Shown: positions 1 to 11,080 of the stretch, piece by piece
How the letters are laid out: each line of letters begins with the position of its first letter
How positions within the stretch are numbered: the first letter of the stretch is position 1
Assembly (NCBI RefSeq): GCF_030411735.1
Contig: NW_026848139.1
Span: 1,833,309-1,897,308, forward strand
Direction of reading: 5' to 3'
Length of the DNA stretch: 64,000 nucleotides
From: Phialemonium atrogriseum
Taxonomy: Eukaryota; Ascomycota; Sordariomycetes; Cephalothecales; Cephalothecaceae
Made by a program: the position numbers and the translations under genes
The notes under the pieces: generated by a model
Told to the model about the DNA's origin: nothing
The model's database searches: none
Seen by the model: the letters and a program-made list of their open reading frames with translations, nothing else

Positions 1-1
1 T

Positions 2-1108
2 ACGACTACTACTGGTGATGGTGGTGTCGTGGAGAAGGCTACCGCGGGGGAGCAGGGGCCTGCTTACGATAGCGACGAATATGAGGAGGTGGAGGTCACC
101 GACGACGAGGGGGACGAGGAGGACGGGAATGCGGCGAAGCGGCAGCGGACGGGGGAGCCCGGTGAGGACGAGGAGGCCGTCGTCGAGTTCACCGAGGCGG
201 ACATTGCGGCGCAGCTGCAGGCGATGGGCGAGCAGTACGAGGAGGAAGGCGCGGAGGATTGGGCTGAGGGCGAGCAGGGACTGCCGCTGTCCGACGAGGA
301 TGCCAGGGAGCTGTTTAAGGACCTCCTCAACGACTTTGGCATCAACCCCTACAGTCCGTGGGAGAAGCTGATTGAGGAGGGCAAGGTCTTTGACGATGCG
401 CGCTACTCGGTCCTCGGCACGATGAAGGCGCGTAAAGAGGCCTGGGAGGAATGGTCGCGGGACAAGATGAAGCAGCTGAAGGAGCTGCGCGCCAAGGAGG
501 GGAAGAAGGACCCGCGCATAGCCTACATGGCCTTCCTACAGGAGCGGGCTACGCCGAAGCTCTACTGGCCCGAGTTCAGGAGGAAGTACAAGAAGGAAAC
601 CCCGATGAAGGACACCTCGCTCTCCGACAAGGACAGGGAGAAGTGGTACAGAGAACACATCAACCGCCTCAAGCAGCCGCAGCCCACGCTGAAGGCCGAC
701 CTCAAGGCGCTGCTCGAGTCGGTGCCCCTGTCGGAGCTCAACAACCGGACCAACCCGTCGCATCTCCCGACGCGCCTCCTCGTCGACATCCGCTACGCCT
801 CCCTGGACCCCGCGGTCCGGGACCCCATCGTCGAGGCGTACCTGCAGACGCTGGGCCCGCCGCCGGAGGAGGCCGAGGCGGCCGAGGACGAGGCGGCGGC
901 TCGGGCGCGCGAGGAGCGCGCGAGGAGGGAGAGGGCGCTGCAGGAGCGCGAGCGGGCCGTCGCCGAGGAGAAGAGGAGGCAGGAGAAGAAGCTGCTGCAC
1001 GGGAGGGCCAGCCTGCGTGACGAGGAGCGCGAGCTGGAGAGGGCGATGCAGGTCGGGAAAAGGGGTCTGCAGAGTCAGCTATCTGGTGCTCAGAATGGGG
1101 GAGTATGA
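2..1108 (+). CDS. FF-domain pre-mRNA splicing factor, Urn1-like (5' partial)
   Basis: Reading frame open from the window edge to a TGA at 1106-1108, so the N-terminus lies upstream; no ATG start is visible. The visible part has an acidic stretch, then an FF-domain-like region (about residues 85-160 counting from the edge, including LFKDLLNDFGI and the Trp/Phe pattern SPWEKL...YWPEFRRKYKK), and a charged Glu/Arg C-terminal coiled coil. FF-domain proteins of the Urn1/Prp40/TCERG1 group bind phosphorylated RNA polymerase II tails or splicing partners in the nucleus. Urn1 orthologues carry a WW domain ahead of the FF domain, which would be in the missing part. It is convergent with the Tapt1-family gene. 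FF-domain assignment is fairly sure; the Urn1 name is inferred from size and layout. Confidence 0.75.
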   Translation, partial: TTTTGDGGVVEKATAGEQGPAYDSDEYEEVEVTDDEGDEEDGNAAKRQRTGEPGEDEEAVVEFTEADIAAQLQAMGEQYEEEGAEDWAEGEQGLPLSDEDARELFKDLLNDFGINPYSPWEKLIEEGKVFDDARYSVLGTMKARKEAWEEWSRDKMKQLKELRAKEGKKDPRIAYMAFLQERATPKLYWPEFRRKYKKETPMKDTSLSDKDREKWYREHINRLKQPQPTLKADLKALLESVPLSELNNRTNPSHLPTRLLVDIRYASLDPAVRDPIVEAYLQTLGPPPEEAEAAEDEAAARAREERARRERALQERERAVAEEKRRQEKKLLHGRASLRDEERELERAMQVGKRGLQSQLSGAQNGGV

Positions 1109-1599
1109 GTTTGCCGCTAGCCCGAGATTGGTTACTTGTCTACTGCAGGAGGACCACGTACGATCCGCCATGAGACAGTTAGATAGGCACAACTCTCGGA
1201 GCAGATAAATAACACATGGACAACTGGATCGATTTGTGCCGTTCCGGATAAGCCATAGTACCCAATAGTTTATCGCCAAGTCAGCAGGCCAAACCGTGAA
1301 CAACATGCCAGCGTACATCGCCAGCTCGGTATATCAAGCTCTTTGTTAACCATCATACCTCTAGTCAACCACAGAGGCAAGAAAAGGTCCCGGCGATACT
1401 CTGTAAATGCGTGAATCGACTTATCAACCCCCATCTAACGTATAAGGCTAGGTTGTAAGCAGGTAGTCATAACCTGTTAAACCGACTAAGAAAATAAATA
1501 AACAACACCTCGTAAATGCCTGGCAGGAAGCAATACTACAAACATAAAAACACACATCCACCCCCAGCAAACCCGCTAAAAGCAGCAAGCACTACCAGC
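1109..1599. other. intergenic, 3' ends of two convergent genes
   Basis: AT-richer DNA holding the 3' untranslated regions of the FF-domain gene and the Tapt1-family gene. No supported gene or repeat seen. Confidence 0.6.
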
Positions 1600-4500
1600 C
1601 TACCAAATCCTCTTAGCAACCATCTCATACCTCACAATCTTATCAATATCTCTCTCCCTCTCAGGCCCCCTCTCGGCCCTCCGCTCCTTCGCCCTCGCCT
1701 TCCTCAGCCCCTCAGCGTCCTCGGCGTAGATCCACCTCCGCCGCTCCTCCCCCGTCTCCACCTCCCCGTGCCCGCCGACCCGCTTCCCCCTCGCCTCGTC
1801 CGACGGCAAGGGGGGCTCGCGGCCCTGGGCCACAGCGTGCTCGCGCACCTTCATGCGCGCATACCGGTCGCGCGAGTACCGCAGCAGCGCCATGCCGAGG
1901 ACGAGCTTGACGACGAGCAGGGCGAGGAACACGAGCAGGAAGACCACCACCATGGTGACGGCCGCCACGGCGTCGTCACTGGTCCAGCGCGCCCAGGCCG
2001 GCAGGATGCTGCCGGTGCCGACGGTGCCGGTGCCGTTGCTGGGGTGGTGGTGGTCGTGGTGGTGCTGCTGCTGTGGGTCGCCGTGGACGGCGCGGCCGAG
2101 GGCGGAGCGGATGATGGTGTCGAGGCGGTCGAGGGCCGAGACGACGGCGGGGGAGGAGGATGACGGCGTGGGGGTCGAACCGACGGAGAGGGAGGTCTGG
2201 GTGGATGGTAGGGGAGGGGCCGGGAGGTGGGTGGCTAGGAACATGTTGTAGGTCTGGACTGAGGCGCGGATGAAGAGGCATGAGAGCGGGATGAGCGGGA
2301 GTCCCAGACGGCGGGTGAGCGATGGGGCGGCGAAGGCCTGCGAGGGATGGGGTTAGGAACGGTTTGGAGGGGATAAGGAGGGGGAGAAGACGGAAATGAC
2401 TTACGCTGGTGTAATAATCCTTGGACAGGATGTCAAGGATTCGACTGTATAGTGTAGGTCTGATGTTGTTGAACTTGTTGATGTAGGCGTGCTTGATCCA
2501 GTCGACAATCATCTCGCTGCCGATGACAATCAGGAAGGGCGATAAGACCTCCCCGGAAAGGAGCCACGAGGGCACGATGGTGAAGCTGGCTGGGAGGACT
2601 GAGGCTGAGTGCAGGGGGACTCTGCTCGTTGGGTCATCGCCGCCCGTCTCGGTTCCAGCGCCTGGTACGGAAAGACCGCCGACCTCGACGACGTTGCGCA
2701 TGCCGATGATGAGGAGCATGATCCACATCTGGAAGCGCTCGACGATGTCGGCGCACGTGAGTTGGAAGGTGTTTTCCTTCTCGAACCGCTTGAACACGCT
2801 GCTCTTAATCTCGACGAACTGGTTCGAGATGAGAAGGGTGAGCAGGGCATTCGAGTACGAGTTGACAGCAACGTTGAGAGTGGTGACCTGATAGAACAGG
2901 ACGACCGAATGCAACGTGTTGTATGTCAGTGAGAGCAGGAACATGCCAAACGGGAGGAGGATCTTGGAACGGCCGGAGCTGTTGCGGGACAGAGTCTCGG
3001 AGCTGAACAGACACTCGAAGATGTCCTGGCCGAGGGCAGAGAGAAGCCGGTCGCTGACTTCGAGGACGTTATAGATGACGTATAGCTTCATCGCTGACTG
3101 CGCGCGGATGAAGTGATACATTCTACTGGCGTCGAGATTCATGAGGAATATAGAGCTGCAAATGATGACAGCCCCCTGAAGGAGGTCGGCCTTGTGAACC
3201 GAGGACAAAGTCGATGGTACAGACTTTGTCCGTCGGTGTCGGAACGCGGATTGCTGCGACTTGGAGGCTTGCTTCTTGGGCCCACGGGTCTCGCCATTGC
3301 CGTTGTTCAGTCTCGCGTTATCCATTCGATGCCGAGTCTGTCCATCGGGGCCATTACCAGCGGCGGCAAATCCAGTACCGTTGGCAAAAGCCCCATGCGA
3401 CCTGCTTCGGCTTCGGGATTCCTCGGTGGCGCTGCTCCCAGCCGAGACGTTGCTGGCTCTTCTCGAAGAGTGTCTGCCGCGCCGAGTCCTCGTCCACAGT
3501 CTGCCGAGCCCGGACCACACAAAAACAAGTAGCCAGTGAACCTCCTTGCGGATTAGATACCCCCACCACCGAACCAAGACGCCCAGCGCGCCGAAGAAGC
3601 GCATTGGCAGGATGGTAAAGGTCCAGAGCCATGCATCCAAGCAAGCCAACACGCCAAAGTTCATGGTTCTCTCGAAGTACGAGGGAAGTAGTAGGAAATT
3701 CTTCAGGCGTTCAAATTTGATCGCGCTCGACTCGTACGGCAGATCGCTCGCGTAGGAATGGTGGATGTACAGTGGACTGGGCCGTTGCGCGGCCAGTTCC
3801 AGCTGGAGCACGGTGGGTATGGACATGGGAGGGAGCGGGATGGTGGGCGGTATGGGAGACGGCGGCGGCGGGGGGTCGTTCGCGTCAGGTCTAGCACGGG
3901 CAGCCATCTGGGCTGTGGCGGGAGGAAGGCTGCCGCGGGCCGCAAGATTTAGAGGAGGAGGATGGGGTGTATGGTTGGCCGAGTTTCGGCGCTTGGCGGA
4001 TGGATCGGTCGGGGGCTGACTGGTCGACTTCCGCCGACCTGTGGGAGGAGTAGAGAGAGTTCGCAATGGTATTCTCGGCCGTGGAGGGCGAGTCGCTCGC
4101 GGGTTTGCCCCATCTGAAGATACGGTATCGGTACGATCCCGCCCAGTCGGTTGGATTGGCTGACGACAGATCGTCTCGGCGAAACCGGCGGACAAAGGCT
4201 GTTGCCGTTGGGGAGGTGGGTGGTCGGAAATAGAAGCAATGGGCAGAGAATCCGGTGCCGCAGTCAGCTCCTGCATCTGAGAGGCTGATAATCGTCGAAC
4301 TCCTTCACCCGCCCTGGTCTTTGTTCCCGATCGACTCCGTGTCTTCCTAGTGCCGTCTCCATATGCATCCATGCTCAAGCTCGCGGCTTGGCCATTTCCC
4401 ATGGTGTTGTTCTCTTGCATCGAAGGCGAATCGGGAGGCGGCGGCGAAGGGTTCGGCGATTGATCGGTGGGAGTCAGTAATGGCGATGGAAGATAGGCAC

Positions 4501-4639
4501 CGGGTCGGCCTTCAATCCCATTCATAGCTGCCATCTTCGGCAATTGCGCTCTGGAGGTCTGCATTGCGTTGGTCGAGGTAGAGGCCGGCATTGGAGGAAG
4601 GCCAGCTTCCTGGCCATCGTCGTTCGCGATTCCCTCCAT
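1600..4639 (-). CDS. Tapt1/Emp65 family ER membrane protein (DUF747)
   Basis: Two exons on the minus strand: 4639-2405 and 2337-1600. The 67-bp intron has GTAAGT at 2404 and ends CAG; the junction is in phase 0 and gives 990 residues. The first 280 residues are disordered, Pro/Ser-rich. The Tapt1 core follows (about residues 300-740) with several hydrophobic segments and family-like stretches such as FLMNLDASRMYHFIRAQS and LEVSDRLLSALGQDI. Exon 2 adds a long transmembrane helix (MVVVFLLVFLALLVVKLVL) and a charged tail. Yeast Emp65 works with Slp1 in an ER complex that protects soluble proteins from degradation; Tapt1 is a ciliopathy gene in animals. The gene is divergent from the GNAT gene with about 400 bp between. 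Family call is confident; cellular role is by homology. Confidence 0.88.
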
Positions 4640-5043
4640 CTAACTCCGCAGTGGGACTCGGCTCGGCTCGACTCGACTCGGGGGACAAAATCAGACCATC
4701 GCATTGATGTAAGGCTGCGTGCGGGAATGTGAGCTCGGTTGTGGCGCTCAGAAAGGACAAGTTGGGATTTAGATCAGCACTCAGCCTCGCATGGCATGTG
4801 CGGTTGATTCAACCCTCCATGTGTTCTTCAAGCAGGGAATGCATTAGCTGGCCCCGCTGTCACGGGACGCGGTGACAGGCTACGGAATAATTGCCACAGG
4901 GGCAGCGTGCACAGTGATTAGGCACCACCGGATTACGGAGTAGGTAACGCCTGCAGCCACTTTGGACATCTTTCTTCTTCCTATGGTCAATTGAGTCAAT
5001 CGCAAACCCAGTCTATCTTTAACAAAAATCCAGGCGGTAACCG
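4640..5043. promoter_or_regulatory. divergent promoter region (Tapt1 gene / GNAT gene)
   Basis: 404 bp between two divergent start codons, so it must hold both promoters. A short CTCGG/CTCGA direct repeat lies at about 4661-4682. A pyrimidine-rich stretch precedes the GNAT start. No named operator recognised. Confidence 0.5.
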
Positions 5044-5736
5044 ATGGCAACGGGTCTCCCGACCGGCGGGAGCCTCGGTAGCGAGGATCTGGCCAAAGTA
5101 CAGCAGTCACTCAAAGCCCAAGCCAGGGATGCCCCCGGAGGAAAGCGCGAGATCGCCTTCGCGCCGGCATCGACCGCAGAGGACGAAGCAATTGTTGCCC
5201 GTTTAACTGGCCTGATCAACACCGCCTACGCGACGGAGGAGGGTGGTTTCTGGAGCGATGGCTTCGTCCGCACATCAACCGACGAGGTCCGCCAGTACAT
5301 CCGGGCCGGCGAGCTTGCTATTGCATGGCGACAGCCAAACTCCCCCTCGCAGCCGCCGTCCTCCGAGCCACCCGATATAATGGGCTGCGTCCGCACGCTG
5401 CTCCTCGACGCTCGGACGGGCGAGTTTGGGCTGCTGGTGTGTGACCCGGCGTTTCGTGGCTCCGGCATCGGGCGGGACCTGTTGCGATTTGCCGAAGACA
5501 GCATCAGAAAGCGTGGTGGTGGCGTCATGCAGCTGGAGCTGCTGGTTGGAGATGGCTGGACGCACCCGCTCAAGGAGAGGTTGGGCAAGTGGTATGAGCG
5601 GGTTGGCTACAAGTTAGTCCGTACAGGCTCGGTGGCGGAGGCCTTTCCGCGCCTGGCGCCCATGATGGCGCGGCCTTCGCTATTCAGGGTCTACCAGAAA
5701 GTGCTGTCCCTGCAGATCGGCAAACCGGAAAGCTGA
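5044..5736 (+). CDS. GNAT-family N-acetyltransferase
   Basis: Intronless, 230 residues. The acetyl-CoA motif A is clear: a beta strand (FGLLVCDPAF) followed by RGSGIG, matching the Q/R-x-x-G-x-G/A pyrophosphate loop (about residues 137-143), then an amphipathic helix DLLRFAEDS. The C-terminal half has the usual beta6-beta7 pattern with a WYERVGYK segment typical of GNAT motif B. Such enzymes move an acetyl group from acetyl-CoA to an amine. The sequence resembles uncharacterised fungal GNATs and gives no hint of substrate. No signal peptide, so probably cytosolic. It shares a promoter region with the Tapt1-family gene. The chosen ATG begins just after the intergenic stretch; no better upstream start is in frame. 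Confidence 0.85.
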   Translation: MATGLPTGGSLGSEDLAKVQQSLKAQARDAPGGKREIAFAPASTAEDEAIVARLTGLINTAYATEEGGFWSDGFVRTSTDEVRQYIRAGELAIAWRQPNSPSQPPSSEPPDIMGCVRTLLLDARTGEFGLLVCDPAFRGSGIGRDLLRFAEDSIRKRGGGVMQLELLVGDGWTHPLKERLGKWYERVGYKLVRTGSVAEAFPRLAPMMARPSLFRVYQKVLSLQIGKPES

Positions 5737-6083
5737 AAGTGGGCGGAAAATGGAATGCGGAAAGAGAAAACCGTGGAAAACATGGGATTGTGGAAGGATC
5801 CTGCTGATTAATGTGACCAATAATAATGGATGACCAATGGATATTACCGACTACGGTACCTACGGGTACCTAATAGGTTGCTCCCTAGTGGGGCTTTGGA
5901 CGGAGGGGGGGAGGGGCAGAGAGGGGCACCGGCAGGGGCTTCAGGTCGTTGTATAAACTTCAAGGCCCATCCCAGCTCCAGAACTACGAAAACCCATTCG
6001 ACAATCTTTCTAACCTCGCACCAGAAAAATAGCATAGGAAGATCTCCCTTGAATCGCCAACCTCTCGAGCAATAAATACCACC
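5737..6083. other. intergenic upstream of dienelactone hydrolase
   Basis: 347 bp between two same-strand genes. It contains a TACC/GGTA-rich stretch around 5855-5875 and a G-run near 5903. Probably GNAT 3' UTR plus the hydrolase promoter. Confidence 0.5.
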
Positions 6084-7123
6084 ATGGCCTCGAACCCTCC
6101 AGGAAAATGCTGCACCGTCGGCGTCAGGCATGAGTGAGTATCCCGCCCGCAAGCTCCACGAGCCAATTGCACTGCACCGTTCAATTGCCTTCGGAGAAGA
6201 CAAACTCGCCGCCAACAAGTTTGCTGACCGCCCGTTTCCAGAGGCCAGCCAACAGGCAAGTCGCTCAAAGTCGCCAGCAAGTGGGATGGCTATCTTGCCG
6301 TCCCCCCTGCCGACAAGGAGCACAAAGACGTCGCCATCCTGTTCATTCCCGACGTTTTTGGCATCTGGCAGAACAGCCAGCTCATTGCCGACCAGCTCGC
6401 CGCCAATGGCTACCGCACTCTCATAATTGACGTCCTCAATGGCGACCCAATCGAGCTCGATATGCCCAAAAACTTCGACTTCATGAAGTGGCTCACCCAG
6501 GGCTCCGACGGGAAGAACCCCCATACCAAGGAGGCCGTCGACCCCATCGTCGAGGCCGGCATCCAGGAGCTGAAGAGCCAGGGCGCGAAGAAGATTGGCG
6601 CCGTAGGGTACGGGATCCCACATGACCAACACCTGCTCGGCGAAGTTTCTGCTAATCTTAACCCTAACCCTACCTGAAGATACTGCTTTGGTGGAAAGGT
6701 AAAAACACCCCCCTCCCCACTTTCCCCCAGGGGCTGGCAAAAGGGCTGACTCTTCTTCTTCTTCTTACCCCCGCACACCAGTACGTCGTCCGCCACTACA
6801 AGTCCGGAATCGATGTGGGCTATGTCGCCCATCCGTCCTTCGTCGACGAGGAGGAGCTCGAGGCCATCACGGGCCCGCTCTCCATCTCGGCGGCCGAGAC
6901 GGACAGCATCTTCCCCGCCGAGAAGCGACACAAGTCGGAGGAGATCCTCCAGAAGGTTGGCCATCCCTACCAGATCAACCTCTTTTCGGGTGTCACGCAC
7001 GGCTTCGCTGTCAGGTGCGACCTGAGCATCCGGGCCCACCGCTGGGCCAAGGAGCAGGCGTTCGTGCAGGCTGTCCAGTGGTTCGATGAGCACCTGGCTG
7101 GAGAGGCTGGGGCGAAGCTCTGA
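6084..7123 (+). CDS. dienelactone hydrolase family protein
   Basis: Four exons: 6084-6133, 6242-6607, 6680-6698, 6782-7123; all phases agree and give 258 residues, the usual family length. Splice pairs are GTGAGT/CAG, GTACGG/AAG and GTAAAA/CAG. The third exon is only 19 nt and carries the nucleophile in GYCFGG (Cys141). Asp186 (AETDSIF) and His218 (VTHGF) complete the Cys-Asp-His triad, with spacing close to bacterial dienelactone hydrolase (123/171/202). The N-terminus (CCTVG...HEGQPTG) is typical of fungal members. Family enzymes open dienelactone or related lactones in aromatic catabolism, but many fungal paralogues have unknown substrates. No signal peptide; cytosolic. The second intron contains two telomere-like repeats near its 3' end. 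Confidence 0.88.
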
Positions 7124-8135
7124 TCAGCCTAACGAGGTGTCGTTCACGCTTAGTCTGAGCGTCGAACCGAGCACATAGTAGACTAGGGACTCCCCGTTCA
7201 AGAGCCAGGAGGGGCAGGCATTGTCCACCGGGCTCTCGGGTGTACGGAATAGACGATCTCTCGCCACGAGCCTGCCTAACAGGCTTGTAAAATCACACAA
7301 GCTCCCTTGTTCAGTTTGGGTTGGTAGTGATACAACTGTTTGCTACAAACAATTGCTCAGCAGGGCGATATCAGGTACATTATTTGGGCAGATGGAATCC
7401 TCCTGAAACTCTGGTACTTAATCCCACAGGTTGCATTGATCTAGAGGCCATTGTTCAAAATTATATGTCTAAACATGCTTATAAAATCGCTGCCGTGTCG
7501 ATATATACCACTAGAGTACTCTGGCATCAACTGGAAAATTTGGCTGCGTTAATCACTTGTTTGGAAGGGGCGAATGATGATCAATGTGATCAACCATCAA
7601 GGGAATGAAGGTATTCTACGTACTTGATTCTGTTGCAGAGTGGGTTTTCAGTCAACTATGTATATTCACCATGCCAACATAAAGAACCTAATAAAACCAC
7701 AACGTCTTGAACAAACATGCCACGAGACCAAGACAAAGGGTTGTGAAGAAACCACAGGTTGTCCATTGACAGCCGCGCTAGGCCATTCAAATTGAACGTA
7801 AAGGACTCGGCCCCATTGACCTCGTGTAGGTAGGGGCATTGTTCGATTTCAACTTCACCGGCAGGCACATTGCTTTGTAGGTTGTCCTGAGGACAATCTA
7901 CCATCTTCTATTTTAGTCCCACAACTTCAAGAGAGTTCCGTCAATACTATTCTGTCTGAAACCTACCTTGGATATTCGGGTATAAATTGGTGCAGAATCC
8001 CCAGTCCCCAACGTCTAGCTACCCGGAATCAACACCATCGACACTCTTAAGCTTAAGCAAACCACTACATCTCACAGCTAGGCCTCATCAACAACTTAAC
8101 GGATCATCTCGACGATAAACCACCAATCTTCCACG
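7124..8135. other. intergenic, no gene seen
   Basis: About 1 kb of AT-richer DNA. Reading frames here are short and show no recognisable protein. The right-hand end is the leader of the next gene and holds the first copy of its 12-bp repeat (8127-8138). Confidence 0.5.
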
Positions 8136-8210
8136 ATGTCATCCACCACGTCTTCCACGATGTCTTCCACGATGTCTTCCACGATGTCTTCCACCATGAC
8201 TTCCACCAAG
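8127..8210 (+). repeat. 12-bp tandem repeat across the start codon
   Basis: Imperfect repeats of TCTTCCACGATG: 8127-8138, then (after a diverged unit) 8151-8162, 8163-8174, 8175-8186 and a variant 8187-8198. Each unit ends in ATG, so in-frame start codons occur at 8136, 8160, 8172, 8184 and 8196, all in the frame of the following gene. Confidence 0.9.
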
Positions 8211-8807
8211 TCAACCCCCCCCTCATCAGTCTGTTCCACCAGAGAAGTGACCCTAACCGGCCGCATCCGCGGCCTGCCCAACCCCAAGCGCCACGAGCTC
8301 CTAACCAGAGACTACGGCTCCATCGCCGTCCGCGGCCCGGACGGCAAGATCCAGATCCTCAAGCCCGACGTCCCGCTCAAGCTCGTCCTCCACCTCGCCC
8401 CGAAGCTGCGCGGCTACTGGGTGCGCACCACCACCCGCGGCGACCTGGTCCTCTTCGACCATAACCTCCGCAACCTGCCCGTCGCGCGCCTGCGCGCCGA
8501 CGCCGTGCACCGCGTCGTCGACGGCATGGTGGACCACGTGCGCGACGGGACGCCGCACGCCGTGCCGTTCGCGGGAGATGTCGAGGGCATGATTGGGGTT
8601 TTCTATGCGCTGCGCGTGTTTGGCATGGCGGGGACGGCGGACCAGTTTCGGGCGCAGATTGGAAGGATGCTGCGACGGAAGTTTGGGCGGATGCGCAGGG
8701 ATAAGGGTGGGTTCCGTGGGTACCTTGAGTCGCTGGATGGGATGTGCGACCCGAAGGATGCGTTGCTGGACGAGGGGTATGAGTGCCTTTATCAGAAGAA
8801 GCGTTAG
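8136..8807 (+). CDS. hypothetical protein with Ser/Thr repeat N-terminus
   Basis: Intronless, 223 residues. The first 20 or so residues are a low-complexity M-S-S-T repeat encoded by the 12-bp array, so the real start may be any of five in-frame ATGs. After residue 30 the protein is compact and basic, with strand-rich segments (VTLTGRIRGLPNPKRHELL, GSIAVRGPDGKIQIL) and a later helical part (FYALRVFGMAGTADQFRAQI). I do not recognise a family. Codon use is strongly GC-biased at third positions, like the neighbouring real genes, which supports it as coding. No signal peptide or membrane segment. It is isolated, with AT-richer DNA on both sides. Confidence 0.6.
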   Translation: MSSTTSSTMSSTMSSTMSSTMTSTKSTPPSSVCSTREVTLTGRIRGLPNPKRHELLTRDYGSIAVRGPDGKIQILKPDVPLKLVLHLAPKLRGYWVRTTTRGDLVLFDHNLRNLPVARLRADAVHRVVDGMVDHVRDGTPHAVPFAGDVEGMIGVFYALRVFGMAGTADQFRAQIGRMLRRKFGRMRRDKGGFRGYLESLDGMCDPKDALLDEGYECLYQKKR

Positions 8808-9103
8808 GGGGAGGAGAGGATGGATATCTTTTTTGGGGTGATTTGTGCTCGACAAGAGGAGTTGGGATAAGACTCGTCGGAGGAAAGGGACTCTTGTGGT
8901 TGGATCATTTGCACGGGTAGCCCTCTTGCATCCCAGGGAATAATAGAGAATGTCGCCCCCTTCCTCGTAGATCGTACTTGTGTATCGAGCCATGAACTGG
9001 AAACTGCACTGATGAATAATCATGGATATCAGAATAGAACGAAACCAGCCTCTCATTTAAGTAATGCATCGACCTAATGCCGTCTGCTTGGCGCAACTTG
9101 TTC
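8808..9103. other. intergenic, convergent 3' ends
   Basis: 296 bp between the stop codons of two convergent genes; nothing else seen. Confidence 0.5.
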
Positions 9104-11080
9104 TCAGGTCTTAGGACTGTCAGCACCGGCCCGCCCCTGCAACTCGACCGCGTCAACAATATAATTCGCGCTGAGGAACTCCTGGTCCCCCGACCCGGAC
9201 ACCCCGAGCGTTAGTGTGTTGTCGCCCTCGCGGAGCGCGCTGGCCGGGACGTCCCAGGTATACACTTCACCGTAGCCCCGGTAGGCGCCACGAGTGACGC
9301 CGCGGGAATCGATCAGTTTCTAAGAAGTCTTGTCAGCCCAGTTGACTCTTTCGAATGTAGGTGTGCTGAGGAGAAACGGAGGGGGTATAGGGGAGTCACG
9401 GCGAGAAAAATCAACAACAGAAAGAAAGAAGTCCAACCATACCGGCGCCCCCGGATCCTTCCCCGTCCACCCACCAATCTTGACAGACGGCCTCCCCCCC
9501 TTAAATGACAGCGTCGTGCCGACCCGCAGCACCGCCGCCGCTACCTGATCAGCCGCCAACCGGAACGTCACCTCAACAGTCCCGCCCTCCTTAGAAAACA
9601 GCGCCATGGGGAAGTCCTCCGCGGGCTTCGACGTCCCAACGACATACTTCCCTCCCCAGGCGCCCATCCGCACATCGGCCGGGTGCATGCGCTCAATCTT
9701 ATCACCATTGCGCAGTTCCATTGGCCTCCCGTCGAAGTCGCCGATGCGCCAGACGACGTCCGGCTTCGGCTCCGTGGACGCGACGTCCCACGTCACGTCT
9801 GCGCCGGCCGTGACGGTCACGGTGCCGTTGGCGACGGGGAACTCGCCGCGGTACATGGTCGCCGTGTAGGTGCCGGGCTTCATGGGCGGGGAGGCGTATC
9901 TCCCGTCTGCAGATGCCTTGGCCCAGTACTGTGCCGCCGTGTTGTGCCAGTGGAGGACTGTCTCGAAGGTGGGCGGGATGCCGGTTGCTGCGCCGGAGAC
10001 GGTGCCGCGGCTGGTGCGGGGGACGTAACCTTGTACGGAGAGCTCGTCGAAGAAGGTTGTGTCGAGGTCGCCGGAGGGTTGGGAGCCGTTGCTGTTTGGG
10101 GGTTAGTGCTGGGAACCTGCCCCTTCGGTCTGGATGCGAAGGGAGAGGATGTGTTACAGAGGCTTACGTGAACTTCATGGCGTAGGGTCCCATGAGACCG
10201 AATCGCCAGGGCTCCGTGCGGACATGGCCGCTGTTCATGTACCAGTATAGTTCCTGGTCGTCTCCGCTCTGGGTGTTGATGTCCCTCATGAAAGGGCCGC
10301 CAGAGGAGGTTTCGTATGCAACTCCTGGCATGATCATCCATATACCCACATCCTTGATCTAGTGTCAATAACTGGAATCTCGTTCACGATGGTTCATAGG
10401 GTTGCTCACCTTGCCGGTCACGCCGTGGACCTGGTCGTCGATGAACCGATCCGCGGTGTACATCTTACAGCGCGTCTGGCCGTTGGGGCATTTGAAGGTG
10501 TCCTTGCCCTCAAACGCAGTGCACCCGTCAAGAACCCCGGCATCGCCGTGCCAGCCGTTGGGAACGGCCGAGCGACGGAGCCGTGCGAGCCACCGAAGCT
10601 CTCCGGGGTCGACCTCGCCGGTGATATAGGTTGCCATGTATATGGTTGGGTCGTCGGGCTTTGCGACGTAGTAATGGGTGACCGGCTGGGAGCCCCCCGC
10701 CTTCACGGTGATCTTGACGTAGTCACCTATGGTCTCCGCTGATACCTGCGAGGTTCCCAGACCTGAGTTGATCTGGGACATTTTGGACGTCCCCTGGTAC
10801 TGGACCCCATTGTACTGAAGGCTGGTGATGTCTCCATTGCTCCTGTTTCAGCTACGCAGTTAGTCTTGTCTTTTGAAGACCTCCGCTCAGTGCAGGAATT
10901 AATGCCCCAAACGAAGTGTTTGACTCTTCTCAGGAATGACAAATACCTGCTGACATCAAAAACCAAACCGGCGTTGGTGTCAACGCTGTAGGATTTTGTA
11001 GTGGTAGTAAGGCCGAATTTTGCCTCAGCTGAGGTCCCCAGCCAAGCCACCAGGACACTGCTCAAAATGGCAAGTCGCAT
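9104..11080 (-). CDS. rglA: secreted rhamnogalacturonan lyase, PL4 family
   Basis: Five exons on the minus strand: 11080-10947, 10842-10410, 10358-10168, 10091-9443, 9319-9104. All junctions keep phase and give 540 residues, close to Aspergillus RglA (about 527). A signal peptide ends near SAEA (residue 20). The catalytic beta-sandwich domain shows the active-site Lys region (TRCKMYTADRFIDD) and a Y-W-Y-M-N-S-G-H motif whose Y-x-Y-x4-H spacing equals Tyr203/Tyr205/His210 of A. aculeatus lyase. An FnIII-like domain (residues about 330-410) and a C-terminal jelly-roll CBM-like domain follow, as in the family. It cleaves the rhamnogalacturonan I backbone of pectin by beta-elimination outside the cell. 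Introns are 104, 51, 76 and 123 bp. Confidence 0.93.
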
